From assembly GCF_037975245.1 (NCBI RefSeq), contig NC_092576.1, positions 1,848,501 to 1,912,500 of the forward strand: a stretch of DNA of 64,000 nt. Direction: 5' to 3'. Source of the DNA: Apostichopus japonicus (taxonomy: Eukaryota; Echinodermata; Holothuroidea; Aspidochirotida; Stichopodidae). The notes beneath the pieces were generated by a model, which was not told the DNA's origin, searched no databases, and saw only the letters and a program-made list of their open reading frames with translations. Position numbers and translations under genes: made by a program. Positions 21,815 through 33,500 of the stretch are shown here, piece by piece (position 1 is the stretch's first letter; each line of letters opens with the position of its first letter).

Positions 21815-24800
21815 TCATGATGAAAAGTAAACTTTTTTTAAAAGTGTAGTGATTGTCGTGCTAGTATGACAAATAGGACTATCACAACTTTCCGGTTGTA
21901 CCGGATTTTGTTTCAATTTTTCATTTGTACGTGCCCTAACGTCGTTGAGCATGTCGATCAGACGTGTGCTTTCATAGTTTGCCTTAAAGCATTCGTACAT
22001 ATTTTGGACATAAATCGTCCCCTTAGAAGGATTGCGGGCATTTGCATAACCTGGTACAGTGCTCAAGCAAATACAGAAGTCGTCTTCTTTGGCACACAGT
22101 CCTGAGGGCTTCTCAATCAATCCTGCACCATCTGAGCCGATACCGTCTTTGTGGAACTCTTGAAATCTTCCACCAAGACAAGTGACGAAGAAAAATATTT
22201 TTGGTTTTCCCCTGAGGCCCTCGCAGTTTTGAGGCTTGAAATTATCTAACAACGCGGAAACAGTATAGAAAGAGAAATACAAATGGTTATAGGATTTATC
22301 TAGATTATTTTAATGTCATTGACTAATATTTATGAAACTCAAGTCAAGGTAACATTGCATGTTACTGACTTTTTTAAAAGGCTTTGTCAAAACTAAACGT
22401 TTTCCTCAAATTGGAGCAATTTGCTCAACTTTTGTGAGTGACTTACCCATCAGATCTTGAAATTTGAACTTTCGTCCGTCTGTTGTAGAGAACGACTCTA
22501 TATCTCCGTGAGAACAAACGCAACAGATGAAACAGTCTTGATGGTCTTTCTTGGCAGCTATCTTGGAAATAACTTCCTCTGTCTCCTCATAATTCAGATT
22601 GTATTTATCGTGAACTTCAAATTTCAGTACTTTTTCTCCAAACAATTCGTTTAGTTTTTCTGTGAGAGAAACGTTGAGCAGGACTTGTTTTAACTAAACA
22701 CTACTGTAACATTTCAAAGTGTCTACCACAATGCATCGTTTCGAGCTTATTAAGTAGGCCAAGAAAAAATGTTACTCCTCCCCCACCACCATCACCTATT
22801 TTCGTATCTTAATATAGAGATTAGTGTTAATAGATATAAACTTCACATAAAATATTTACACCCCACAATGTATGGGTCTGGTAGGATGTACATGTATAAT
22901 CACTTAGTGGAAGTGTCACAACATGATTATTGTTCAAGGTCGCACTGAACATAACTCGTTGGTTTACATGTTCACAGCATAACCTATTTCCTTATCAAAT
23001 ACGTTTGACTACAATGCAGATTACATGAACTATCTTCTGAACTAAGCCGTACAGAGTAAAAATAGTTATCATCTTGACATACCGCACTCTCACATCACAT
23101 GATCGTTACCTACACCCTATCCTATTTAGCAAACAGAAATAATGATTATGTTATAATATATGTTAATCGCTCTATTAAAGGTGGCACCTACCCATCCACC
23201 ATTTATTGATCTATTTGATAGAAGTAACTGTCATGAACAGCTTCCAAAGACCGATAAGATAAATTTGATTACAGATGGGAGACACACGGATTTCATGTTC
23301 CTTCACTTATGAAGCTGAAAAACCTGATCTTGACACGACATAATTGAGCCACATTTGTATCAATTGTAAAATCGTTTCTTTCTTTCTTTCTTTATTTATT
23401 TACAATGTTTATTTTCTGTAATGGAGAAGGGCTTTGTAGTGACTTATTTGAAAATAATGAAGATTTGAAAATAATGAGGCTATTTACATTATCCAATGAT
23501 GTAATTTCTTTGTTGCCAAATCTGACATAATATATATTACCTTGTAAACATGGAGAGAGAAACATAGACAATATAAAGGTTTCTAATCCAAGTGACACAA
23601 TTTCAATCTTCCAAATGGAACACTTTATTTAACAGTTGCATAAGGAGTTGTTCTTTACATAGACATATGTGAAATATGCCATATACGTTACGTAGGTATT
23701 GGTTATACCCCTTAAGGAAAGGAGGATCTACTTTCGACGAATCAAATGCTCTTGAGGATTGAATACAATTAGAAATAACATACGTAGTTAAGGATAGCTA
23801 AAATGATTATTTCAGCTGTCATCTATACTTAAAATTGTTACCACGTTTAGATGCGGGAATGAAGAGACGTAGAATGCCATCTTCTCAGGATATACATTTT
23901 CTACCTTTATCTTTTTCGTTCCCTTCCCTTTTTGTGAGCGTGGGTTCAGTAAACTCATCATATGTCAAAATGAGGCAGTGTCCTCTGGGAATTTGATTCA
24001 TCTGGTATCTGTCACTTGAGGTTTGCTCTTGGCCTGAAGGAGAGTCACAAGTATCCGTGTTGCTTACTGCTACCTGTTGGGTAGCTGTAAAAAGGCAAAA
24101 ACAATATTGCTAGAAAACATGTTCACCCCAAAGAGCAATCACACTAAATGCTAAAGCGTCGATGGTTCAAAGCTGATAAGAATCCATACTTTTCCATCAT
24201 TTCCATCATTTTTTCTTGAGACCTGTTCCAACATCTTTATCAAACACATATTGTAAAACCATCCTTGTATGTATGGTGTTAAATGTTCGAGGTTTTAATC
24301 AAAAACAAAGCCAAAATAGACTCTAATCTTCATAAGGATTTAACTAGCATGACATGAATAATATCCTGCCATAAAAATCGTAACAAGCTCCAGACCAGAA
24401 GCATTACTTAAACAAAAAAATCGCTGTTTCCGTCTAAGGGTGAGATCTAAATATTTTATATAACTCCATTTATAGTCATATAGACATTGTCCATGTAGGC
24501 ATAAATTGATTGATTTAAGTAACAACTGTATGTGGTTATCTTATTCGAGATATACAAGTATCTAATCGTTCTGCATATAGTGAAATCATTTTTCCAACTT
24601 GTTTGAACATCGTTAGATTCGTTTAGATTTTTTACTTCAATTTGACAATTTTCAATTTTAATCTATGCTCCATCCTGTGTTATATTGTTATACACAAATA
24701 ACAAGTTTCACATGAAGTATCTAATCGTTCTGCATATAAGGAAATCATTATTCCAACTTGTTTGAACATCGCACCAGATGTGCCACAAAATTTGGCAATA

Positions 24801-27502
24801 TATTGTATACAGCTCGACACTGTTGGGCGAACAATAAAGCTTCTTCGTGAAACATTTGTGCTAATAGAACTTTTATTTTAGATCCTAGACATTAAGGTAT
24901 ACTATTTCTTTCCCATATAACAAAGAGCCATAACTTTGTCTATATTTTTCCAATGGATCGATCCTTTGAATTGATTACTTACCATATGTATGCACTTTCT
25001 CCTGGAGGTCCTTCAAGTCAGCGTCTGTAAGAGCCTTCTCTAACACCTCATATGTTGCTTCTCGGCCATTACATTGCGACCATAGGCATAGCATTTGGTA
25101 CACCCTTTCCGCCTGGTTGTTGTAATCTTCCTTTATGTTGTCGAGCTGCGGGTCACTGATATTCAGCTTTCTTCCAACATTGACCCAATCTTTAGGACGG
25201 ATCTCTTTCGACAAGGTCTTAAAACAAGTTTATGTGAGAATAATTTGAATTTAAATAATGAATATTGTTAAGTATGGAGATAATACGCACGATAGGACAT
25301 TGTATTAATATATCATTGATACGATATGGATCATATTCTCTTGGTATACTAATATATTTCAGAAGTAATATAGTATGAAAACTGGAATTATTGAATGCTT
25401 TATTATGTTTTGAGATATGTACACTACAGGTGTAAATCACGCAAAATTAATGCTATTATGTTAATGTATGTATTAGTTTGGGCCGCAAATACTGCTTGTA
25501 CGTAATGACATTCTAAATATCAGCTCACAGTTTAGTGCCTATGGCTATTTGTTTTGGTTTTGCGTAACTAGAGCGTCTGGGTCAAAGGAAAAGGGAATCT
25601 TTCAACGCTGTAGTAAACCTCTCACTTCACTCTTGTCACAATACAGCAAGTCGCATCAATAAAATCCGTCATTTGCATTTAAAAAAGTGGGCAAACTCAC
25701 TTGAAAAAAGAGAGGTGTCAACTTTTTTTGACTTATGTGACATCACGACGCTTGATGAATCTCTACCCTTTGGGTGAAAAGCAAAATAATATTTGTAGAG
25801 TTTAGAAAACAGACCGAGTTCACAGAAATAAAGTTTCCGACCAGCAATGGTTTAATATATAATTAAAAATATAACAGCTAAAAGATACTTTCTTCTTCTC
25901 TTAAATTGTAGTTTAAAATATGATCTTCTACAAACTTGGTTTCAAGCAATTATTCCTCCCTCTGCTTTTGTATAGACGTTCAAATTTCGCCAGCTTGTAA
26001 ACGATTCAGTTCTCTTGACAGACACGAATGGACCTTGTCATGGTTTACTAAGCAATGATTTCAGCAATAGGTTAAATAAATGAGGTGGTAGTCTGATATC
26101 TGTATCACCTAATATCGTAACTTTCACAACACTTTGTTAGAAAAGTGTGTTTTGCTGAACTTTACTCTGCGTATGTAATAAGTACATAAAATAACTCACT
26201 GGGCTTTGCGTTTGTTTTCTTTTGGTAGTCTTCTAAGATTTTTGCAGATTTTTGGGAGGAAAATGTCTGCTTTTAAGTTTTTATAGCAAATAATTAATTA
26301 TATCTTTTGAGATTAATGTTCTTGTCCATCACCTTGGGTAGTTTTATTCCAAAATGTATACTGTTATGTTCACAAGGATCAATGACTACTTCAAAATCCA
26401 ACGCCTTGGCATCTTTCTTTGTACTAAGTTTAGCAGCAACATCAGCTAGCATAGCTCTGTCCTGTAGATATATGTTTCCCTGTTCTCATGTGAAATACAA
26501 ATTCTCTGCTTGGAATTTGATCACCATTATCAATCATAACTCATCTCCTTAGAAGCATAATACAGTTATAAACATATACCTTCAAAGTTGTACAAATGGT
26601 CCCAAATAATGCTTGACGTCTTGCCGAACTATTGTGTTGCCATTCTGCGTCTCAAAATGAGTATGAATTATAGCAGTTAACTTGCTTTACTGATCATCAT
26701 TATTGGCCCCAGGTATGTTAAAGGGGTTAAATAAATTGCATCTCACCTTTAAAAGTTAAGGAATGTGTTACTGCCAGCCTCCAGTCACACAGTAATAGTT
26801 TATGTTATATATATAGGCGAGCAGACCACAATGTCTGTAAAACACATTTAGATAATCACGTAAAATATGCATAAACGCACTTTTGAATTTATAAAATGTT
26901 AGTAGTTGTAGCGTGTCAGTATTAATGAAATTATCATTCTTAATCTGTTATTAATCCTCAACTTTCCTCAACCATTAAATGAAAGACATGACATCATTAT
27001 TGCTAAACAATACTCACTTCTAGAAACCTTTCGTCAACCCGTTTATGTTCCTGTAACATATCGCCACTTTCAGACTCCGGACCTGCGAATGATTGTTAAT
27101 ATACTATTAAAATAGCAACCTATGAAAAACACTTAAGTGTGTTAACTTCATTGTTAATTGTACCACGGGGGTACATGCACACAAAGATACACACATAGAT
27201 ACACACATACATATCTATATTTTATACTTACTTGTATTATGATTTTTTTTGTAGTCTTCCAATTTGGTTGCAGCAACATTGTGACGTCGATCTTTTAGTT
27301 TTTTCAACAACTGATCTACGTTGTTCCCTGAGATCATTCCATTTTTCTCCATCACGTCAATTAACGTTCTTCCATTAATGATCTTATCACGCTCGCCACG
27401 AGGAATGACTAGTTCAAATGCCAAAGCCTTTGCTTCTTCATCGGTTAGCTCATCAGCAACATCTGCTAACACAGTCCTATAGTTGATATCTCTATCAGCC
27501 AT
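21815..27502 (-). CDS. Gene 4: DED-death domain-caspase (caspase-8-like initiator), six coding exons, intact
   Basis: Exons, in transcription order: 27502-27232 (DED), 27082-27018 (linker), 25217-24983 (death domain), 24084-23905 (linker and p20 start), 22659-22447 (p20), 22245-21815 (catalytic Cys and p10). All have GT-AG borders and matching phases (1,0,1,1,1) and give 464 codons, close to the 479 of human caspase-8. Start: the MADR ATG just after a CAG acceptor-like site; an in-frame ATG 12 codons earlier is possible. The DED (1-~85) has YRTVLADVADELTDEEAKAL. The death domain (~112-190) has W-x2-VGRKL and YQMLCLW-x4-GREATYEVL. The caspase begins PRGHCLILTYDEF; TKREG supplies the P1-binding Arg, CSHGD the catalytic His, FVTCLGG the Cys, and ARNPSKGTIYVQ the second S1 Arg. 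QACxG has become VTCLG and the S-W/Y-R stretch reads NAR, so specificity may be altered. DED plus DD in one caspase differs from vertebrate DED-DED caspase-8. Intron 2 contains a relic DED. Confidence 0.88.
23374..23402. repeat. Short (CTTT)n microsatellite in gene 4 intron
   Basis: TTTCTTTCTTTCTTTC followed by TTTATTTATTTA. The same tract occurs at 43733-43761 in the matching intron of gene 2. Confidence 0.85.
24554..24772. repeat. Direct repeat of about 58 bp next to the gene 4 death-domain exon
   Basis: AGTATCTAATCGTTCTGCAT begins both copies (24555 and 24716) and TTCCAACTTGTTTGAACATC ends both (24593 and 24753). It lies exactly where gene 4 stops matching genes 2 and 3, on the far side of the divergent death-domain exon. 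Confidence 0.8.
25850..26490 (-). pseudogene. Relic DED exon and linker exon inside gene 4 intron 2 (inverted copy of a block X segment)
   Basis: On the minus strand near 26460-26320 a frame reads RAMLADVAAKLSTKKDAKAL and then LDFEVV, LPKVMDKN, clearly related to RTVLADVADELTDEEAKAL and LIDVMEKN of the array DEDs. Further on it reads KILEDYQKKTNAKP before a GTGAGT donor-like site. From 25850 to about 26310 the sequence is the inverse of 13490-13920 and 32230-32650. Frames are interrupted. It sits between exon 2 and the death-domain exon of gene 4 in the same orientation, so it may record an ancestral second DED, as in caspase-8. Confidence 0.65.
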
Positions 27503-27838
27503 AATGTTCTGTGCACCAATAAAATGTAAATTGTACATTTTATCTGAAATATTCTAAATATGGGTTCATAATATCATCTCATTATTTCTGTGAATATTTA
27601 CGTGGTTGACACCAACATTTACAAAAGGGCATTCGCAATTGTAAATTATGTTTCTGACATAAGTTGCCATGGATCAGTGGTATATACACATGGACGTCAA
27701 GCGTCTTCTTGAATGTAGTTCAATGAAATTATGATACATGATGTGTGTTCTCGGTACTTTACTTTCCAATTGTGTTCTGTCTGACTTTCATTCCATAGTA
27801 TCATTAGACATAATGTACAGTTGGGAATCTGACCTTGC

Positions 27839-27870
27839 GACCCTCATTATGTTTAGGGTCAGTGACGTCA
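27839..27870 (-). promoter_or_regulatory. Candidate promoter element with CRE palindrome, gene 4
   Basis: Same layout as upstream of gene 5: GACCCT and AGGGTCA paired about 10 bp apart, then TGACGTCA at 27863-27870, 361 bp upstream of the MADR start codon. Confidence 0.4.
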
Positions 27871-27949
27871 TACAAATTTGGAAATTTTTTAAATGACAAG
27901 GATGGTTTGTAGAGGATTTAAGAAAGAAGTGCATGATGTACCATAGATT

Positions 27950-29910
27950 TCAATTGCATAAAAAAGTTGAAAATAGATAAATGAATAGTAAGTTTTGAAT
28001 TGCTGTCTCAGTTGGAAGAGTGTAGTGTATACAAAGTTTACGTACTAGAATAATGGTAGCAGTCCATCTGTACTGTATAGGCCTAGTTTATAATAGCATA
28101 CTAGTAGAAGCTTACTTAATCAGTACTAGTAACGCAAAACAATTATTCTCGACAGTCACTAAAGTCCAATACAAAGTGATAATAAGTTAATAGTCTCACA
28201 GTAATTGCTCACTCTTTCAATAATAAAAAGAGGACTTTCAACAAATCAAAATTACCCGTCAAAGAGAGGGAAAGTCCGCTCACAAATCGTAATCGTCAAA
28301 GAAACCTTTGTATGCAACACCAAAATTATGAACTTTTATCTTGGAACTGAACTTCAAAAATAAGGGAATATGTTTATTAACTTAATTACCAATAATAGAA
28401 TGTTTTAATCCGTACAGATCACGACAGAAACTGTTTGACAAATGTGAAGATAGAGCCCTTATCAAAGCTTATGTATAGCCTACTGTCGGATTAGCCTAAC
28501 CAATTGTTATAAAACGATCGTGACTGAAAAACAGGACACTCACCATCCTTTACCCAAACAACCATTGAAAAATGTGAGCCGCACGGGAATATCATCGTTA
28601 ACTGCAGCTAGTGTTTTTATTAATGAAGCTATTTCCAGTAGCATACATATGTTTTGCATTTAACTACATTGAAGAATGTCCTTTTCCCTAGCTACCAATT
28701 GAAAATTACATCCAAAAATTAGTTGCCGTTATTCAACAAAACACCAAACATATCGTTGAAGAATGGGATGAATCTTTCTATAGTGATTTAGTAAAACATC
28801 GTTAAAACATCAACCTTTCAGTATATCCTTCTATCACAAGTGTACAGGTACAGTAGCATCATTATGTATACGGACTGTATTTACATTTGATGTGTACATT
28901 TTACTACAAAGCATTATGAGCCTGATATGCCAGTTAGTTGTACCAAGAAGGTTCTACAAGGAAAGCCTCCTAGGTTGCACAAGCTTTAAAACTGATTTAC
29001 ACTTCATTGATTCCAATTAATAGATCCAAGAGCATCTAGCTGGAGATTTGATCTTGTGGTCATCAGGGATGAAAATCACGTAGTTAACTGTGACAGTCTG
29101 CTGCTAGAGTGGGAGATATGAGGGGTATTGATGTCACCTAGCTTAGCTGCCTTCTGCCCAGGTTACCTACGGGCAAAGATTCGCTACGACATTCATTTGA
29201 ATAAAATAAATATCTTTGATTCTGGGGAACCAGACTGGCGGTTGCTCTACTGAGGACGACACAGAGGGATCGGATGTGAGGAGGGCAAGGCACCACAGTT
29301 TGTATGTCAGTTTATGCCCTGCTCCAACCCTGAACTACACCCGCACCCTCTACATTCATCATTCATCAGCTTTACATATCGTTAGTTATATGCAATCGAA
29401 GCTATGTTATAACAGTTTCCGTAGCCTGCAGTAATGCCCTCACTCTGGTGCTGACATATATGCCTACATATATACAATACAGACTGATCAGGATATTGTA
29501 GCATTGACTTCGTTGATATCTTATACGTCATACAACCTTGTCTAGTCATCAACATTTGCTTTGCAGACAATTTAGCAGGAATGGCGACCATTGTAGTCCG
29601 ATACCTTTGCTAACACGTGTGCGTTACTTTGGTTGGGTCCTTTATATGCCATAATACTGACCTTAAAAGAAGTATATTCAGTAACATATACGGTTACAAT
29701 TTGGTTGCTTCGTGCTCTGCCTCTACGTCGCCTCGCTTAATGTGGTCTTCAACACAGGATGTTACACGCTGTACGGTTGTACCGTATTGGTATGACAGAA
29801 TGCTTCCTATAACGTTGCTACTTTACTACTTTTACACAGGTTATAATAAAGCGAAACTAACAGAACTAACAGGAAACACACTTGACATTCTATATGGAAT
29901 CATTATGCAT
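27950..29910. other. Intergenic part of the duplicated unit (unit B)
   Basis: Matches 17.15-19.1 kb closely. At about 29910 the match stops and block X begins, so the DIRS fossil and caspase exons are absent from this unit. No gene recognised. Confidence 0.6.
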
Positions 29911-29914
29911 TTTA

Positions 29915-32900
29915 ACTCGCTAATTAACATTTTCTTCTATTCTTTTCTTTCAGTATCGTGCACTCATCACTAAAATATGCACGTGTGTCTCAGTCACCCA
30001 GAGTTAGACTTGCTTCAAGTCGAATGATATGTTTACACTTTTTAAATTCTTTTCACCCTGTATACTTTGCAGATTAGCTTTTAACGATGATTAATATGAT
30101 CAAAATGTTTCTTTATTTCAGCTAGTTTTTAGTAGTGTCACATGAACAAGAAGGGGCAAAAAGTATGTATTTTTTGTTTTATTGTTTTGTTATCAAGTAA
30201 TTCCCTTAATTGGTATTGAAAGTTGAGTTCTTATTGTGTAAATGGCTTAACGAAGTAGTTGTTGTTGAAGCTTATCCGTGTTTACAGTGCTGGTTGGTTG
30301 GAGGAATATAATGTGAAGATGCCTACTCTGTTGTTCTCGATTGTCTTTATTGCTTCCAGCCATTGATATATGTACACCAGATAAGTTGCTAGAGGAATCA
30401 CTTCTATACTTCTAGTAATACACAATCAAAGATGGAGCTCAGTGTTGACGTCAGGATAGAGTCCATGTCATAAATTTTGCCTTACGAAAATGCCTTGTAC
30501 TTCAATAACGGCGACGAACAAGTCATTCTTTTGTTTTGACGAAGCAGATTATCAACTTGATTATATGGAACATATTTCAATTAGAGTGAGAGTCATTGTT
30601 GTAGTGTCCGGTGTAGCAAGAAATGATGTCAACTGTCTCCGCGGATACTATCTCTTGGGGATATCGTGCCTCCACCTGGTTGATATTGTCCACGGACAGC
30701 ATAGCCAACTTTTCATCTCAAATGAGAAAGTGTCATGCTCTCGTACCATTCCCATCCTTAAGATCTTAATAATTAAACTTCGATGCAACTTTCAATGTAA
30801 TTTCGTGTGTTTTTAAAGAACATTCCAATTTGCGTTTTGATATCCCAAGGAGGTGAGTCCTGTGCACATGCTCTTCAATAGGTAGTGTTCGCGCCTCCCC
30901 GATTAAACTTACAACAGAAGTTGAAGGCTTAGTATTGCATTTTTAAGCCAACTGCCCCCTCACACGACTTTACCAGACTAACATCTGGTCACACCGAATC
31001 CAACAATCCCTCCAGGGGCAATACAGTGCACCACATATACAACTGCCTGCCTATTTAGCATAAGCTATTCGGTAGGCTGGGTTTCATTGAATAATTAAGA
31101 AATTTGAGATGAAATGGTATTATGGGAATTATTGTCTAACATCTAAATACGGAGAAGAGGTTTTTTTTTCATTCTTTTAGCACTCCACAGATATGAACAT
31201 GCGTGCTCAAAGCAGCATGTGGTAGTAAATGTTGTTGAATAGTTTATCCCAATCACTGCTTGCTGAGTGGTAGGATATTTCCTTCGTAGATCGTTTGAGT
31301 GTTTTGGTGTTCCAGAATTCATATGTGACCATTATATGTGTGTACACAAAATAACTTTTCCAGAGGGTTTCTGCAACTTAATGGGACTCTACTTTTCTCC
31401 CCGGGACTTGACTAGGCTTGTTTTCCTATTGGACAGACTTTCATTATGCTAAACATGCTAAACTAAATTCTTCTAGGCTCAAAAATATCAACGGCCATGG
31501 TATGATAATTTTCGGGCACCATGTTTAGCCCAGCCATCAGCTATCAGCTATGGGTACGATATGCCAGATGTATTGGAAAGTGTGGATTAAATTTAGTGTG
31601 TAGTTCAATGTAACGATCATTTGTGGTACATCTGCTTTCATGACGTCTCGTGGGTAGCTGTTTGCAACGCTTCCACTTGCACCGATGGCTGAAGAAATGG
31701 CTAGTGTACAGTAGTTTGGTATTTAATTCCCCCCCCCAAAAAAAGAACAATGAAATATGAAACCTAATTTACAATCATATTAAATGTTATTGCTGAAATA
31801 AATAACTGTTAATTAATGGTACTGCCCAGACTTTATTATCTATGCAGCCTCCGAAACGTGTTCTCTCAATATCTGGATACTCTCAATAAGGGAAAAGAAC
31901 AGGGTATTAAGAGGAATAATGTGTAATGAAGAAAGTAGGTGGTGAATGAACTTTTTATTTGTTATGTATACACCTCATTAAGTAAGGGAACCATATTCTT
32001 TTCTGGGTTTATCACATTTGTCAACGAGGTCAACACAGTAAAAGTAAACACGACAACTCATCTTGGTTCAAATTCATTTCACTTGTGTTTAATTTTAGTT
32101 TGCGTTTGTCAAACGCCTAATACTATCGTTTTGGAACAGTTGCACATTTGCAATTATTCCCATACTTGTATTCATTTGGAACTGCGACGTTACTGTTAAT
32201 GTTAATGGGAAAAGAGAACATTAATCTCAAAAGATATAATTAATTACTGCTAAAAAACTTAAAAGCGGACATTTACCACACAAAACTCTACAAAAACCTT
32301 AGAAGACTACCAAAAGGAAACAAACGCAAAGCCCAGTTATTTTATGTACTTATTTCTTACGCACAGTAATGTTAAGCAAAACACACTTTTTCTACAAAGT
32401 ATTGTGAAAGTGGCGATATTAGGTGTTAGAGATATCAGACTACCACCTCATTTGTCCTATTGCTGAGAACATTGATTAGAATCATGACAAGAGGGTCTAC
32501 TTGTGTCTGACAAGAGAACTGAATCGTTATCAAGCTGGCGAAATCAGACCAAAGTCTATAACAGAAGCAATTGGAGGAAATAATTGCTTAAAACCAAGTT
32601 TGTAGAAGATCATATTTTAAACTACAATTAAAGAGAAGAAGAAATTGAATCCTGATATTGACATTTCACAATTCAGTTAACTAATAACCATCCAATTTAA
32701 TTTCATTTCATTGCAAGTCTTATTTCTGTGTGGAAATTGATTGATTGTTCCAGAACTTTGTTGATATAATTTCCTCTTTCTCATCCATTTAGCCCAAAGT
32801 CATGGGCAGAACATAACAGGAACCACTACAGACTAGAGCAATGATAATGTTAACATTTCGAGTTGTCAACTCTGCGTCATGTAGACTACAGTGCATCCAT

Positions 32901-33500
32901 TCACGCCATCCCGTCATGTGTACAGAAACTTATTCTATGTATGAAAATATTCTCCCCCTCATCAATAACTTGTTGGCTCCCCGCCCGCTTGTCTTACAAG
33001 CCTGGTAGCGGAACTGATTCGGATGTAGTGTAAAAGAGGCCTACTTTGTAACCAAGTATAGCCATACATAAGTAGTGGAAACCTAACAAATTAGTTTTGC
33101 CTCTTACAAAGGTAACAGTGGCTGCATTTTCTCTTCGATTGAGTTTCGCCAATCTCGCTTCTCATTTTTTTCATGTTTTCATCATCCAGTTTGTCACATG
33201 TTGCTATATTTTGTTACTCTGTTATCCTAATAATAAAAATAATAATAGTGATTAATCGGCAAAATCATCTGTAGAAGAACAAATACAAAACAAAGAACAT
33301 GGAACCAACGACACTAAAGATCTGGCATTTTCATAAAATGAACATATTTTCCCCATCTAAGGTGTTTAATGAAGTATCAGATGGACACTTCATCCTGTTT
33401 CATTTTCCATTGGTATGATCACTCTCTGTCTCTTCGAATGAAACCAAAACTCTCTTGTGCGTCCCATTTTTACCTCCGTTAGCTTTTGGACTGTCTTGTC
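29915..33500. repeat. Segmental duplication block X, copy 2
   Basis: Close match to 11210-14760. Includes an eroded + strand DED/linker relic at 32110-32440, with the same TGAAAGTGGCGATAT segment near 32404. Its right end supplies the last few codons of gene 3. This copy has about 70 bp near 30505-30575 that copy 1 lacks. Confidence 0.85.
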
